Assembly (NCBI RefSeq): GCF_013369485.1
Contig: NZ_JABWEB010000008.1
Coordinates: forward strand, 62,001 to 126,000
From: Massilia sp. BJB1822
GTDB taxonomy: Bacteria; Pseudomonadota; Gammaproteobacteria; Burkholderiales; Burkholderiaceae_D
Reading direction: 5' to 3'
Length of the DNA stretch: 64,000 nucleotides
Shown: positions 15,639 through 24,857 of the stretch, piece by piece
Layout: every line of letters begins with the position of its first letter
Position numbering within the stretch: the stretch's first letter is position 1
The notes under the pieces: model-generated
Told to the model about the DNA's origin: nothing
The model's database searches: none
The model's input: the letters and a program-made list of their open reading frames with translations, nothing else
Made by a program: the position numbers and the translations under genes

Positions 15639-16481
15639 TTACTTCTTCACTGCCGCAGCCTCCATGGCCTGCTGGTAGTCGGTCTTGGAGTAGTTCTTGA
15701 AATACTTGTTGGTGATGTCGAGGAATTCGCGCGAACGGTAGGCGGCGGCGATGTCCTTGGCGAACTGCTTTTCCTTGTCGGCTGTGCGCACGGCCACCAG
15801 GTTGATATAGCTCGGCGAAATCTTCTCGGTGACCAGCGCTTCGGCCAGGCTGATGCCCGAGGCTTCGGCGTAATTGCCGTTGATGAAGGAGTAGTCGGTG
15901 TCCTGCAGCGAGCGTGGCAGCTGGGCAGCTTCCAGCGCGATCAGCTTGACCTTCTTGATATTCGTGGCGACATCGCGTTCCGAAGCGCGCAGCGGATCGA
16001 CGCCGGCGCGCAGCTTGATCCAGCCCAGTTGATCCAGCAGCACCAGGGCGCGGGCCTGGTTGGTCGGATCGTTCGGCATGGCGATGGTCGAACCTTCTTT
16101 CACCTCGTTCAGCGACTTGTGCTTGCGGCTGTAGATCGCGATGGCGGCGGTCGGAATGGTGATCAGCGGCGACAGGGCCAGCTTATGCTCGGTGGCGAAC
16201 TTGTTCAGGTAGACGATGTGCTGGAACACATTGGCGTCCAGCGAGCCTTCGGCCAGAGCGAAATTCGGCTGCACATAGTCGTTGAATTCCACGATCTTGA
16301 CCTTGTAACCCTGTTTTTCCAGGATTGGCTTGATGCCGAGCTTGAGCTGGTCGGCGTACTTGCCGGCGCTGGTGCCGATCACGAGTTCCTTCGGGTCTTT
16401 GGCGGCGGCGTTGCCGGCGGCGAAGGCCAGCGCGAGGGCGCCCAAAATGAGGTTGCGGCGGGTGCTGAAAAGTCGGGACAT
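15639..16481 (-). CDS. MetQ/NlpA-type ABC substrate-binding protein
   Basis: This 280-residue periplasmic binding protein belongs to the NlpA (MetQ) family: KELVIGTSAGKYADQLKLGIKPILEKQGYKVKIVEFNDYVQPN and the later NDPTNQARALVLLDQLGWIKL are family signatures (each read in the N-terminal half). Known members bind D/L-methionine. Unlike classical MetQ lipoproteins there is no lipobox cysteine; the signal ends AAGNAAAKD, so it is probably released into the periplasm. It is the last gene of a minus-strand unit with a permease and an ATPase, 8 bases downstream of the permease. Confidence 0.87.
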   Translation of the reverse strand: MSRLFSTRRNLILGALALAFAAGNAAAKDPKELVIGTSAGKYADQLKLGIKPILEKQGYKVKIVEFNDYVQPNFALAEGSLDANVFQHIVYLNKFATEHKLALSPLITIPTAAIAIYSRKHKSLNEVKEGSTIAMPNDPTNQARALVLLDQLGWIKLRAGVDPLRASERDVATNIKKVKLIALEAAQLPRSLQDTDYSFINGNYAEASGISLAEALVTEKISPSYINLVAVRTADKEKQFAKDIAAAYRSREFLDITNKYFKNYSKTDYQQAMEAAAVKK

Positions 16482-16489
16482 GGTTTTCC

Positions 16490-17152
16490 TTAACGTTTGT
16501 CGAGATGTTTGGCGAGGCGGTTGCCGCCGAATTGGATGACTTGAACGATGGCGATCAGGATGGCGACGGTAATGACCATCACATCGGTCTCAAAGCGGTA
16601 ATAGCCGTAGCGGATGGCGAGGTCGCCGATGCCGCCGCCGCCCACCACGCCGGCCACGGCGGAGTAGGAGAGGAAGCTGATCGACAGCACCGTCAACGCC
16701 AGCACCAGGCCGGAACGCGCTTCCACCAGCAGCACATGGAAGACGATCTGCAATTCGCTGGCACCCATGGCGTGCGCCGCTTCAATCACGCCGCGCGGCA
16801 CTTCGCGCAGGTTCTGTTCCACCAGGCGGGCAAAGTAGGGGATGGCGGCGAAGGACAGCGGCACGGCGGCAGCCAGCGGACCGATCGAGGTGCCGGCCAG
16901 CACACGGGTCAGCGGCGTCAGCGCCACCAGCAGGATGATGAAGGGGAAGGAACGCACCGTGTTCACCAGCCAGCCGAGAATCGTGGCGGCGGGACGGTTT
17001 TGCAGCGACTGGCCTTCGGATACCAGGAAGAGCAGAATGCCGAGCGGGCCGCCAATCAGCACGGCGGCGGACAGGCCGATGCCCAGCATGGTCATGGTTT
17101 CGCCCAGGGCGGTCCAGAGTTCAGGCAGCAGGGGGAGCAGTTTCTCAAACAT
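16490..17152 (-). CDS. MetI-type ABC permease
   Basis: The 220-residue integral membrane protein has five to six hydrophobic segments and the binding-protein-dependent permease EAA loop, visible as GVIEAAHAMGASELQIVFHVLL (residues ~135-156). The start is the ATG at 17152 (MFEKLLPLLPELWTAL), which overlaps the ATPase gene by 8 bases. Upstream in-frame codons are proline-rich and not membrane-like. It pairs with the MetN- and MetQ-like proteins to import methionine or a related sulfur compound across the inner membrane. Confidence 0.88.
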   Translation of the reverse strand: MFEKLLPLLPELWTALGETMTMLGIGLSAAVLIGGPLGILLFLVSEGQSLQNRPAATILGWLVNTVRSFPFIILLVALTPLTRVLAGTSIGPLAAAVPLSFAAIPYFARLVEQNLREVPRGVIEAAHAMGASELQIVFHVLLVEARSGLVLALTVLSISFLSYSAVAGVVGGGGIGDLAIRYGYYRFETDVMVITVAILIAIVQVIQFGGNRLAKHLDKR

Positions 17153-18014
17153 GGGCGGCCTCCTTGGCGGCGGAGGTGGAAGGGGCGCCGGCGGCGCGGG
17201 CATACTGCAGCAGCTCGCGGCCCAGTGCCGTCTTGCGCGGCGTATCGTCGCCATCATGCAGTGCAAATTCTTCGGCCACGGCGCCATCCTCGATCACCGC
17301 CACGCGGTTGCAGATTTCGCCCAGCACGTCCAGCTCATGGCTGACGATGACGATGGTCACGCCCAGACGCTGGTTGACGTCCTTCAGGGTTTGCAGCAGG
17401 GCGCGCGTGGTTTCCGCATCGAGCGCGGAAGTCGGTTCGTCGCACAGCAGCACGGCCGGTTTGCTGGCCAGGGCGCGGGCAATCGCCACGCGCTGTTTCT
17501 GGCCGCCGGAAAGCTGGGCCGGATAGGTGTCGGCCTTGTCGCCCAGTTCCACCAGGTCGAGGCAAGTACGCACGCGCTCTTCGATCTGCGCCTTGTCATG
17601 GCCGCCGTGAATGCGCAGCGGGAAGGCAACGTTGTCGAAAACGCTAGCGTTCTGCAGCAGGTTGAATTGCTGGAAGATCATGCCGATGTTCTGGCGCGCG
17701 TCGCGCAGGGCTTTCTTGCCGAGGGCCGTCAGCTCCTGGCCGTCGATGGTGACGCTGCCGCTGTCGGGGCGCTCCAGCAGATTGAAAAGGCGCAGCAGGG
17801 TCGACTTGCCCGCGCCGCTCTTGCCGATCAGGCCAAAGATATCGCCTTCATTGACTTCCAGCGTGACGTTGCGCACGGCGTCGAAACGGCCGCCCTTGGG
17901 CAGGGCGAAAGACTTGCTGGCGGCGTCGATACGGATCAGCGCCTTGCCGCGCGGGGTGGCTCCTTGTGGCCGGAGCTTGCTGGGAATAGTCATCGGTGAA
18001 TCGTGTGTATCCAT
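17145..18014 (-). CDS. MetN-type ABC transporter ATPase lacking the NIL domain
   Basis: The 289-residue ATPase has Walker A GKSGAGKS, signature LSGGQKQR and Walker B AVLLCDEPTSALD, with the H-loop VSHE. It powers the adjacent permease. MetN proteins normally run to about 340 residues with a C-terminal ACT-like NIL domain that binds methionine and inhibits transport. Here the protein ends ~50 residues earlier in an Ala-rich tail, so this feedback domain is missing. Starts at 18014 and 17993 are both possible; neither has a good ribosome site. It is the first gene of the unit and divergent from ssuE. Confidence 0.85.
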   Translation of the reverse strand: MDTHDSPMTIPSKLRPQGATPRGKALIRIDAASKSFALPKGGRFDAVRNVTLEVNEGDIFGLIGKSGAGKSTLLRLFNLLERPDSGSVTIDGQELTALGKKALRDARQNIGMIFQQFNLLQNASVFDNVAFPLRIHGGHDKAQIEERVRTCLDLVELGDKADTYPAQLSGGQKQRVAIARALASKPAVLLCDEPTSALDAETTRALLQTLKDVNQRLGVTIVIVSHELDVLGEICNRVAVIEDGAVAEEFALHDGDDTPRKTALGRELLQYARAAGAPSTSAAKEAAHV

Positions 18015-18110
18015 AGAGAGGGTAAAAGTATCGCCGCTAACAGCTCAGCAGTCCACGACAAATTACTTCTTTGCTTATTCCGATTGGATATGGAGAAGTT
18101 TTCGCATATG

Positions 18111-18134
18111 GAATTGCAAAACAATTCGTTTTGC
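18111..18134. promoter_or_regulatory. Overlapping inverted repeats between metN-like and ssuE
   Basis: GAATTG-CAAAA-CAATTC starts at 18111 (centre left unpaired), and GCAAAAC-AATTC-GTTTTGC (18116-18134) overlaps it. The site is 66-89 bases upstream of ssuE and about 100 upstream of the metN-like start. Sulfur-starvation operons in related bacteria are controlled by CysB-family LysR regulators, which bind such AT-rich dyads. That identity is inferred, not shown. Confidence 0.5.
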
Positions 18135-18199
18135 TTTTGCGCCGGCCGCCGTAGTCTGAATTGACCGACAACTTTATGGAAACGAGAAGGGGACACGAG

Positions 18200-18826
18200 A
18201 TGAGCATACTCCTGCTGGCCGGCAGTCCGGCCATTCCATCGAATTCCAGCCGCCTGCTGTTGCACATCGGCGATCTGCTGGCGGCGCGCGGCCACCGTCA
18301 TTCGCGGCTGCATATCCGCGACCTGCCGCCGCGCGCCCTGCTGCATGGCGACAGCGAGGAGGCGACCATCCGCCGCGCGCTGGCGGCGGTGGCGGCGGCC
18401 GATGCGCTGGTGATTGCCACGCCCGTGTACAAGGCCGCCTACAGCGGCGCGCTGAAAGCCTTCCTCGACCTGCTGCCGCAGAACGGCCTTGCCAATAAAT
18501 ACATCCTGCCCATCGCCACGGCGGGCAGCCAGTCGCACCTGCTGGCGCTGGACTATGCGCTGCGGCCCGTGCTGCAGGCGCTGGAAGCGAAGAACGTGTT
18601 GACCAGCGTGTTCTGCACCACGCATCAGCTGCAATGGAATGATGATGCCGGCCTGAGTCTGGCGCCGACCATCGCCGCGCGGGTGCAGGCGGGCGTCGAA
18701 GAGTTGTCAGGCCTGCTGCGCCAGACGCGTTCCGGCGGCGCCAGCGTGCATGCGGTCGGACCGCATGCCCTGCCGGCGCGCTCGCTGCGCGACCATCCCT
18801 ATAACGCAGGCAGCCAGGCGGCATAA
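18200..18826 (+). CDS. ssuE: NADPH-dependent FMN reductase of sulfonate use
   Basis: This 208-residue flavodoxin-fold enzyme supplies reduced FMN to the SsuD monooxygenase. The FMN loop reads LLAGSPAIPSNSSRLL near the N-terminus, and ATPVYKAAYSGALKAFLDLLP (the second FMN-binding stretch, residues ~75-95) is strongly SsuE-like. The ATG at 18200 follows AGAAGGGGAC with good spacing. It is the first of five closely spaced genes (ssuE-A-D-C-B). Expected to be made under sulfate limitation. Confidence 0.92.
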   Translation: MSILLLAGSPAIPSNSSRLLLHIGDLLAARGHRHSRLHIRDLPPRALLHGDSEEATIRRALAAVAAADALVIATPVYKAAYSGALKAFLDLLPQNGLANKYILPIATAGSQSHLLALDYALRPVLQALEAKNVLTSVFCTTHQLQWNDDAGLSLAPTIAARVQAGVEELSGLLRQTRSGGASVHAVGPHALPARSLRDHPYNAGSQAA

Positions 18827-18834
18827 GGAAAAAT

Positions 18835-19803
18835 ATGAAGGTAGATAACAAGAGAGTGTTGCGCCGCCGTGCTCTGGGCATGCTGGTGGCCGGAATCGTG
18901 GCCGGCAGCTTGCCCGGCAGTGCGCGGGCACAGGGCCGGCCGGTGCTGCGCATCGGCTTGCAGAAGTACGGCACGCTGACCTTGCTGAAAGGGCGCGGCA
19001 CGCTGGAGCGCCGCCTCGCCGCGCGCGGCATCGATGTGAAGTGGACCGAGTTCCCGGCTGGCCCGGTGTTGCTGGAAGGCTTGAATGTGGGCAGCATCGA
19101 TTTCGGCACGGTGGGCGAAGCGCCGCCCATCTTTGCCCAGGCGGCGGGCGCGGATCTGGTGTATGTCGGCAACGAGCCGCCGTCGCCCACCAGCGAAGCG
19201 ATTGTGGTGCCGAAGAATTCGGCCCTGCGCGGCGTGGCCGATTTGAAGGGCAAGAAGGTGGCGCTGAACAAGGGTTCGAATGTGCATTACCTGCTGCTCA
19301 AGGCGTTGGAGAAGGCAGGCCTGGCTTACCGCGATATCGAACCGGTATTCCTGCCGCCCGCCGATGCGCGCGCCGCCTTTGAACGCGGCAGCGTCGATGC
19401 CTGGGCCATCTGGGACCCCTTCCTGGCGGCAGCCGAGAAGCAGCTGGGCGCGCGCGTGCTGGCCGATGGCCGGGGCATCGTCTCCAACCACCAGTTCTAC
19501 CTGGCTTCGCGCAGCTATGCGCAGAAGAATCCCGAGATCGTCGGCATCATCATCGACGAGCTGGCGGCGGTGGACGAGTGGGGCAAGCGCAATCAGAAGG
19601 AGGTGGCGGCGATCCTGGCGCAGCAGACCGGACTCGATACCTCGGTGGTGGAACTGGCGGCGGCGCGCTATGCCTACGGCGTCAAGCCGGTTTCGCATGA
19701 GGTGATCCGCGAGCAGCAGAAAGTGGCGGACGCTTTCGCCGCGCTGAAGCTGATCCCGAAACCGATCGCAGTCAAGGAAGCGCTGCTGGCGCAGCAGCTT
19801 TGA
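18835..19803 (+). CDS. ssuA: Aliphatic sulfonate ABC substrate-binding protein
   Basis: The 322-residue periplasmic protein starts with a signal peptide containing RRR (RRRALGMLVAGIVAGSLPGSARAQ), which could be a Tat or Sec signal, cleaved near residue 32. Family motifs include LRIGLQKYGTLTLLKGRG, PVLLEGLNVGSIDFGTVGEAPP and DAWAIWDPF. It captures alkanesulfonates for the SsuBC transporter. AAGGAAAA precedes the start, 8 bases after ssuE. Confidence 0.93.
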   Translation: MKVDNKRVLRRRALGMLVAGIVAGSLPGSARAQGRPVLRIGLQKYGTLTLLKGRGTLERRLAARGIDVKWTEFPAGPVLLEGLNVGSIDFGTVGEAPPIFAQAAGADLVYVGNEPPSPTSEAIVVPKNSALRGVADLKGKKVALNKGSNVHYLLLKALEKAGLAYRDIEPVFLPPADARAAFERGSVDAWAIWDPFLAAAEKQLGARVLADGRGIVSNHQFYLASRSYAQKNPEIVGIIIDELAAVDEWGKRNQKEVAAILAQQTGLDTSVVELAAARYAYGVKPVSHEVIREQQKVADAFAALKLIPKPIAVKEALLAQQL

Positions 19804-19815
19804 GGAGGAAGGATT

Positions 19816-20964
19816 ATGTCTTTGAATGTGTTCTGGTTCATCCCCACGCATGGCGACAGCCGCTACCTTGGAACCAGCAAGGGCGCGCGCGCCGTCGATG
19901 CCGATTATCTGAAGCAGGTGGCGGTGGCCGCCGATTCGCTGGGTTATGACGGCGTGCTGCTGCCGACCGGGCGCTCCTGCGAGGATCCGTGGATCGTCGC
20001 GTCCTCGCTGATCAATGTGACGAAGAATCTGAAATTCCTGGTGGCGGTGCGGCCCGGTCTGTCCACGCCGGGGCTGGCGGTGCGCATGGCATCGACCTTC
20101 GACCGGCTGTCGAATGGACGGCTGTTGATCAATGTGGTGACGGGCGGCGATCCGCAGGAGCTGGAAGCCGATGGCCTGTTTGCCGATCACGCGGAACGCT
20201 ATGAGATCTCCGATGAATTCATCCGCATCTGGCGCGGCGCGCTGGCGGGCGAGGGCGGGGAAGAAGGCTTCCATTTCGATGGCAAGCATCTGCAGGTGAA
20301 AGGCGCCAAAACGCTGTACCCGCCGGTGCAGAAGCCGTACCCGCCGCTGTACTTTGGCGGCTCGTCGGAAGCGGCGCATGCGCTGGCGGCCGAGCAGATG
20401 GATGTCTACCTGACCTGGGGCGAGCCGCCGGCCGCCGTGGCCGAGAAGATCGCCGACATCCGCGCCCGCGCCGCGCGCCATGGCCGCAGCGTGCGCTTCG
20501 GCATCCGCCTGCATGTGATCGTGCGTGAAACCAATGAGGAAGCCTGGCGCGCCGCCGATGAGCTGATCAGCCATCTGGACGATGAGGTGATCGCCAAGGC
20601 GCAGTCGGTGTTTGCGCGCATGGATTCGGAAGGCCAGCGCCGCATGGCGGCATTGCACGGTGGACGGCGCGACAAACTGGAAGTCTCGCCTAATCTGTGG
20701 GCCGGCGTAGGCCTGGTGCGCGGTGGCGCCGGCACCGCTCTGGTGGGCGATCCGGAGACGGTGGCCGAGCGCATCCGCGAATATGCGGCGCTGGGCATCG
20801 AAACCTTCATCTTCTCCGGCTACCCGCATCTGGAAGAATCCTACCGCTTCGCCGAGCTGCTGTTCCCGCTGTTGGGCAAGGGACGGCATGCGGGCGAGCA
20901 GTCGCTGAGCGGACCTTTCGGCGAGGTGATGGCGACCGAGCTGCTGCCGAGGAAGGCCGCGTAA
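19816..20964 (+). CDS. ssuD: FMNH2-dependent alkanesulfonate monooxygenase
   Basis: The 382-residue enzyme of the bacterial luciferase fold cleaves the C-S bond of alkanesulfonates, releasing sulfite and an aldehyde, with FMNH2 from SsuE. The opening [20 protein letters not shown] is characteristic, and [12 protein letters not shown] contains the conserved Cys55. Length matches E. coli SsuD (381). AGGAGGAAGG lies just before the ATG. Its TAA overlaps the ATG of ssuC by one base. Confidence 0.95.
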   Translation: MSLNVFWFIPTHGDSRYLGTSKGARAVDADYLKQVAVAADSLGYDGVLLPTGRSCEDPWIVASSLINVTKNLKFLVAVRPGLSTPGLAVRMASTFDRLSNGRLLINVVTGGDPQELEADGLFADHAERYEISDEFIRIWRGALAGEGGEEGFHFDGKHLQVKGAKTLYPPVQKPYPPLYFGGSSEAAHALAAEQMDVYLTWGEPPAAVAEKIADIRARAARHGRSVRFGIRLHVIVRETNEEAWRAADELISHLDDEVIAKAQSVFARMDSEGQRRMAALHGGRRDKLEVSPNLWAGVGLVRGGAGTALVGDPETVAERIREYAALGIETFIFSGYPHLEESYRFAELLFPLLGKGRHAGEQSLSGPFGEVMATELLPRKAA

Positions 20965-21830
20965 TGGGCGCGCGGATTGCAAACGGCGCCGCCGCGGCTG
21001 ACGCGCCCCATCCGGAAGGGCAGGGCAGTCAGCACGCGGGCCGCCGCAGCGTGCAGCAGAGCCGCCTGTCCTCCGGCTGGCGCGCAACGCTGGCGCCCTG
21101 GCTGCTGCCGGCTGCGCTGCTGATCGCCTGGGAGCTGGCTTCGCGCATCGGCTGGCTGTCCAGCCGCGTGCTGCCCGAACCCTGGGCGGTGGCGCAGGCC
21201 TTCTACACGCTGGCCGCCAGCGGCGAATTGTGGCAGCACCTCGGCAAGAGCTTGTGGCGCGCGGCGGCCGGATTTGCTATCGGCGCCGGTAGCGGCCTGG
21301 CACTGGGCCTGCTGACGGGCAGCTTCCGCAGCGCCGCCACGCTGCTCGACACGACGCTGCAAATGATCCGCAATATCCCGGCGCTGGCCCTGATTCCGCT
21401 GGTGATCCTGTGGTTCGGCATCGACGAAAGCGCCAAGCTGTTCCTGCTGGCGGTGGGCGTGTTCTTCCCGGTCTACCTGAACACCTTTCACGGCATCCGC
21501 AACGCCGACCAGAGCCTGATCGAGATGGCGCGCAGCTACGGCCTGCACGGCTGGGCCTTGTACCGCGATGTGATCCTGCCGGGCGCCTTGCCTTCGATCC
21601 TGGTGGGCGTGCGCTTCGCGCTTGGCCTGGTGTGGGTGCTGCTGATCGTGGCCGAAACCATTTCCGCGCAGGCGGGCATCGGCTATATGACGATGAATGC
21701 GCGCGAATTCCTGCAAACCGATGTGGTGCTGGTCGGGATTCTGCTGTACGCCTTGCTGGGCAAGGCTGCCGATCTGCTGGCGCGTGCTTTGGAGCGCCAT
21801 TTCCTGAGCTGGAATCCAGCTTACCGTTAG
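20964..21830 (+). CDS. ssuC: Sulfonate ABC transporter permease
   Basis: The 288-residue inner-membrane permease has six hydrophobic stretches. The EAA loop reads [29 protein letters not shown] near residue 190 and ends in a conserved GYMTMNARE segment. It starts at the ATG sharing its A with the ssuD stop codon (TAATG), with AGGAAGG upstream. The first ~45 residues are hydrophilic and Gln/Arg-rich, an extension longer than E. coli SsuC. It forms the channel with the SsuB ATPase. Confidence 0.93.
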   Translation: MGARIANGAAAADAPHPEGQGSQHAGRRSVQQSRLSSGWRATLAPWLLPAALLIAWELASRIGWLSSRVLPEPWAVAQAFYTLAASGELWQHLGKSLWRAAAGFAIGAGSGLALGLLTGSFRSAATLLDTTLQMIRNIPALALIPLVILWFGIDESAKLFLLAVGVFFPVYLNTFHGIRNADQSLIEMARSYGLHGWALYRDVILPGALPSILVGVRFALGLVWVLLIVAETISAQAGIGYMTMNAREFLQTDVVLVGILLYALLGKAADLLARALERHFLSWNPAYR

Positions 21831-21840
21831 GGAGAAAACG

Positions 21841-22695
21841 ATGCTTCTGTCTCCGGTTTCCATCGATACCGATCTGTTTTACTACGTTGACCCGCCCGAG
21901 CCGGCGCCGCCGCCGCGCGCGCGCAGCCTGAATGCGCGGCTCGGCGTCAGCGTCAAGCTGCAAGGCTTGAGCAAGTCCTATACGCCGACGCGCCCCGTGC
22001 TGGACCAGGTGGACCTGCACATCCGTCCGGGCGAATTCGTGGCCGTGGTCGGGCGCAGCGGCTGCGGCAAGAGCACGCTGCTGCGCACCATCGCCCAGCT
22101 GGAGCAGGCCGACGCCGGCCGCGTCGATATCGCGGGCGGGCGCATCGAGACCGAGCTGCGCATCATGTTCCAGGAGGCGCGCCTGCTGCCCTGGAAGACC
22201 GTGCTGGAAAACGTGGGCCTGGGCGCGCGCCACAGCTGGTATGCGGCGGCCGCCTCGCTGGCAGCCGTCGGCCTGGGCGACCGCTGCGACGACTGGCCGG
22301 CCGAACTCTCGGGCGGCCAGCGCCAGCGCGTGGCCTTGGCGCGCGCGCTGCTGCACGAGCCGAATGTGCTGCTGCTGGATGAGCCTCTGGGCGCGCTCGA
22401 CGCGCTGACCCGCATCGAAATGCAGCAGCTGATCGAGTCGCTGTGGCGCGAGCGCGGCTTCACCGCCGTGCTGGTCACGCACGATGTGCAGGAAGCGCTG
22501 GCCCTGGCCGATCGGGTGCTGCTGATCGAAGATGGCCGCATTGCGCTTGATCTGCAGGTGAATTTGCCGCGTCCGCGCCAGCGCGGCAGCGCCGCTTTCG
22601 CCGCGCTCGAAGAGCAGTTGCTGAACCGCCTGCTGCAACCGTCTGCCGCATCCGCGCCGCCGCAATACCCTCTGAGTCAGCCTGCCGCCGCCTGA
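21841..22695 (+). CDS. ssuB: Sulfonate ABC transporter ATPase
   Basis: The 284-residue ATPase has Walker [10 protein letters not shown]-loop [10 protein letters not shown], signature LSGGQRQR and Walker [13 protein letters not shown], all in the right order. The first ~40 residues are a Pro/Arg-rich extension before the nucleotide-binding domain, and the C-terminus is Pro/Ala-rich. It is the last gene of the ssu operon, 10 bases after ssuC. No convincing terminator follows in 22696-22780. Confidence 0.93.
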   Translation: MLLSPVSIDTDLFYYVDPPEPAPPPRARSLNARLGVSVKLQGLSKSYTPTRPVLDQVDLHIRPGEFVAVVGRSGCGKSTLLRTIAQLEQADAGRVDIAGGRIETELRIMFQEARLLPWKTVLENVGLGARHSWYAAAASLAAVGLGDRCDDWPAELSGGQRQRVALARALLHEPNVLLLDEPLGALDALTRIEMQQLIESLWRERGFTAVLVTHDVQEALALADRVLLIEDGRIALDLQVNLPRPRQRGSAAFAALEEQLLNRLLQPSAASAPPQYPLSQPAAA

Positions 22696-22779
22696 GCACC
22701 TTTAAAACCGCCAGGGCGGCGGCCTTCCCATTCCCGCGTTATCATCATGGCACTGCCGCTTTGGCAGGCGCATCCGCAT

Positions 22780-22820
22780 TATCGATTTTTTCGATAGTAA
22801 AACGGTAAATTATGCGTTTT
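22780..22820. promoter_or_regulatory. Two nested inverted repeats upstream of yceI
   Basis: TATCGA-(5)-TCGATA occupies 22780-22796, and AAAACG...CGTTTT occupies 22799-22820. They lie 55-95 bases before the YceI start in an AT-rich gap and probably mark its promoter or operator. No regulator can be named. Confidence 0.35.
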
Positions 22821-22874
22821 ACACGGATATTCATCCATGTGCATAATCGGTTCCATCTTTTAATCGGAGTCCAC

Positions 22875-23441
22875 ATGAAAAAACTGCTCGCCCTCGCACT
22901 GGCCGCCGGCTTCTCGCTGTCCGCCTTCGCCGCCCCGGAAACCTTCGTCATCGACGGCAACCACACCTATCCTCGCTTCGAATACAGCCATTTCGGCTAT
23001 TCGACCCAGGTGGGCCGTTTCGACAAGACCAGCGGCAAGATCGTTATCGACCGCGCCGCCAAAACCGGTTCCGTTGACGTGACCATCGACAGCAAATCCG
23101 TCGATTCCGGCAACGACACCTTCAACAGCCACCTGCAGGGCGCGGACTTCTTCGACACCGCCAAGTATCCGACCATCACCTACAAGTCCACCAAATTGAA
23201 CTTCAACGGCGACAAGCTGGCATCGGTCGAAGGCAATCTGACCGTGAAGGGCGTGACCAAGCCGGTGACGCTGGAAGTGACTTCCTTCCACTGCGCCCAG
23301 CACCCGATGCTCAAGCGCGACGCCTGCGGCGCCAACGCCGTGGCCAAGATCAAGCGCACCGAGTTCAATGCCGGCAAATATGCGCCTGCCGTCAGCGATG
23401 ACGTGACCCTGACCTTCGCCATCGAATCGATCAAGGAATAA
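22875..23441 (+). CDS. YceI-family periplasmic lipid-binding protein
   Basis: A 188-residue protein with a signal peptide (KKLLALALAAGFSLSAFAA, cleaved about residue 20) and the YceI lipocalin-like barrel: FVIDGNHTYPRFEYSHFGYS, then GSVDVTIDSKSVDSG, GADFFDTAKYPTITYKS and GVTKPVTLEVT. YceI proteins bind isoprenoid chains such as polyprenyl phosphates. The ATG at 22875 has CGGAG upstream and begins the signal peptide. A second YceI-like protein, a lipoprotein, is at 38239-38937. A terminator follows at 23471. Confidence 0.92.
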   Translation: MKKLLALALAAGFSLSAFAAPETFVIDGNHTYPRFEYSHFGYSTQVGRFDKTSGKIVIDRAAKTGSVDVTIDSKSVDSGNDTFNSHLQGADFFDTAKYPTITYKSTKLNFNGDKLASVEGNLTVKGVTKPVTLEVTSFHCAQHPMLKRDACGANAVAKIKRTEFNAGKYAPAVSDDVTLTFAIESIKE

Positions 23442-23470
23442 GGGAAGGGCGGCTTCCGCCTGTCCGGAAT

Positions 23471-23498
23471 GGCCCGCCTGCGCGGGCCGTTTGCGTTT
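23471..23498 (+). terminator. Terminator after yceI
   Basis: GGCCCGC (23471-23477), loop CTGC and GCGGGCC (23482-23488) form a stable stem, followed by GTTTGCGTTT. It sits 30 bases after the yceI stop, before the convergent chromate transporter genes. Confidence 0.6.
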
Positions 23499-23514
23499 AC
23501 AGCGGCGTGGCGCC

Positions 23515-24099
23515 TCAGACCAGGCCCAAGGCGCCCAGCAGTGCTCCCGCCGCCAGCAGCCATAGCAGATGGATGCGGGTGCGCCAGACGATGATGCCGG
23601 CCACGATGGACAGCAGCCACAAAGGCCAATGGGTGGCGGCATCCTGATCGGCGCCACCGAGGATCAAACCGGTCGACACCAGCATGGCAATCACCACCGG
23701 GGCCATGCCCTGCTTGAAAGCGCGCACGGCGCGCAGCTCGCGGTTGCGGTGGCCCCAACTGGCCGCCAGCAGGGCCAGTACGCTGCTGGGCAGCATGATG
23801 CCCACCATGGTCACCAGCACGCCCAGCACGGCCGCCGCATAACTGCCCGCATTCAGGCCCACATTCCAGCCCATCAGGGCCACGAACAGCACATTCGGCC
23901 CCGGCGCGGCCTGGGCGATGGCGATCGATTCATTGAACTGGGTCTGGCTCAGCCAGCCGTGCTGCTCGACCAGAAAACGGTGCATCTCGGCCGTGGTCGA
24001 AATCGCCCCGCCCACCGACATGCAGGACAGCAGCAGATACTGGCCGAACAGCTGCAGCCAGTCGTTCCAGCTCAGCACGATATGCAGGGGCGCGTTCAT
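23515..24099 (-). CDS. Chromate transporter, second half (CHR domain)
   Basis: A 194-residue membrane protein with about five hydrophobic segments and the CHR pattern: GQYLLLSCMSVGGAISTTAEMHRF followed by AQAAPGPNVLFVALMGWNVG (read at residues ~13-80). It starts at the ATG at 24099, overlapping the end of the preceding gene by 4 bases. Two short CHR proteins encoded in tandem together equal one full-length ChrA, an arrangement known in many bacteria. The pair probably exports chromate, or another oxyanion such as sulfate. Confidence 0.85.
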   Translation of the reverse strand: MNAPLHIVLSWNDWLQLFGQYLLLSCMSVGGAISTTAEMHRFLVEQHGWLSQTQFNESIAIAQAAPGPNVLFVALMGWNVGLNAGSYAAAVLGVLVTMVGIMLPSSVLALLAASWGHRNRELRAVRAFKQGMAPVVIAMLVSTGLILGGADQDAATHWPLWLLSIVAGIIVWRTRIHLLWLLAAGALLGALGLV

Positions 24100-24665
24100 G
24101 GCTTCAGCCGGCGATAGGTGAGCAAGCAGCTCAGACCGCCGATGCCGACCAGGGTTGCCAGCATGGGCAGCTGCAGCAAGGCCATAAAGATCAGGCCCAG
24201 CAGGGCAAAGCCCAAGGTCAGCGGCAAGGGCAGGGGATGGTTTTTCAGCGCCGCCGCCAGTTTGACTCCAGTGGCGGCGATCAGTCCGGCCGCCACGGCG
24301 GCCATGCCGCGCAGCGCGCCCGCCACCTGCGGATAGCTGGAGAATTCGCCATACAGGCTGGCCAGGCCCAGCGCCACCAGCAGGGGAATCAGCAGCATGC
24401 CGCCCATGGCCGCCAGCGCGCCCGGCAGGCCAAAGTAGCGCGCGCCGATCATCATGCTCATATTGACCACGTTCGGCCCGGGCATGCTCTGCGCGACCGA
24501 CCATTCTTCCAGGAATTCCTCCTGGGTCAGCCAGCGCTTGCGCTCCACCAGTTCATGCTGGACCACGGCCACCACGCCGCCGAAGCCTTGCAGGGCGAGC
24601 AGGGTGAAGGAGATGAAGAGGTCGGCAAGGGACTGGGGGCGGGGGCGGTCGGCGCGGTTTTCCAT
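24096..24665 (-). CDS. Chromate transporter, first half (CHR domain)
   Basis: A 189-residue membrane protein that is the partner of the gene at 23515. LADLFISFTLLALQGFGGVVAVVQHELV and SVAQSMPGPNVVNMSMMIG are CHR-family signatures (the PGPN loop recurs in both halves). The start is uncertain: ATG at 24665 or at 24701. Neither has a close ribosome site, and the longer frame to 24827 reads as non-coding. The two halves form a translationally coupled pair. Confidence 0.82.
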   Translation of the reverse strand: MENRADRPRPQSLADLFISFTLLALQGFGGVVAVVQHELVERKRWLTQEEFLEEWSVAQSMPGPNVVNMSMMIGARYFGLPGALAAMGGMLLIPLLVALGLASLYGEFSSYPQVAGALRGMAAVAAGLIAATGVKLAAALKNHPLPLPLTLGFALLGLIFMALLQLPMLATLVGIGGLSCLLTYRRLKP

Positions 24666-24769
24666 GATGGGATTATCAATTGCTGTCTGCTCCCTGTCCA
24701 TGCCGCGTTGCTGCTTCCGCGCAAGCTTGCAAGTTGGAAGAAAATCCGCGCAATCATGGAAAGCTGCCA

Positions 24770-24797
24770 TTGACTTTGGCAGTTGGTGTCGGATACT
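24770..24797 (+). promoter_or_regulatory. Sigma-70-like promoter for the 75-residue gene
   Basis: TTGACT (24770-24775), a 16-base spacer and GATACT (24792-24797) form a near-consensus promoter. The leader of about 55 bases contains a CTGCCG/CGGCAG hairpin around 24810. It points at the small gene starting at 24858. Confidence 0.5.
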
Positions 24798-24857
24798 CCT
24801 CTCAGACTGCCGCGGGAACGGCAGCATTCCTAAAATTACTTAATCGCTGGAAGGATC

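Noticed and set aside
17153..17287. Longer start of the MetI-like permease at 17287
   Set aside because: The extra 45 residues are Pro/Arg-rich and lie inside the MetN gene; the ATG at 17152 starts the membrane protein.
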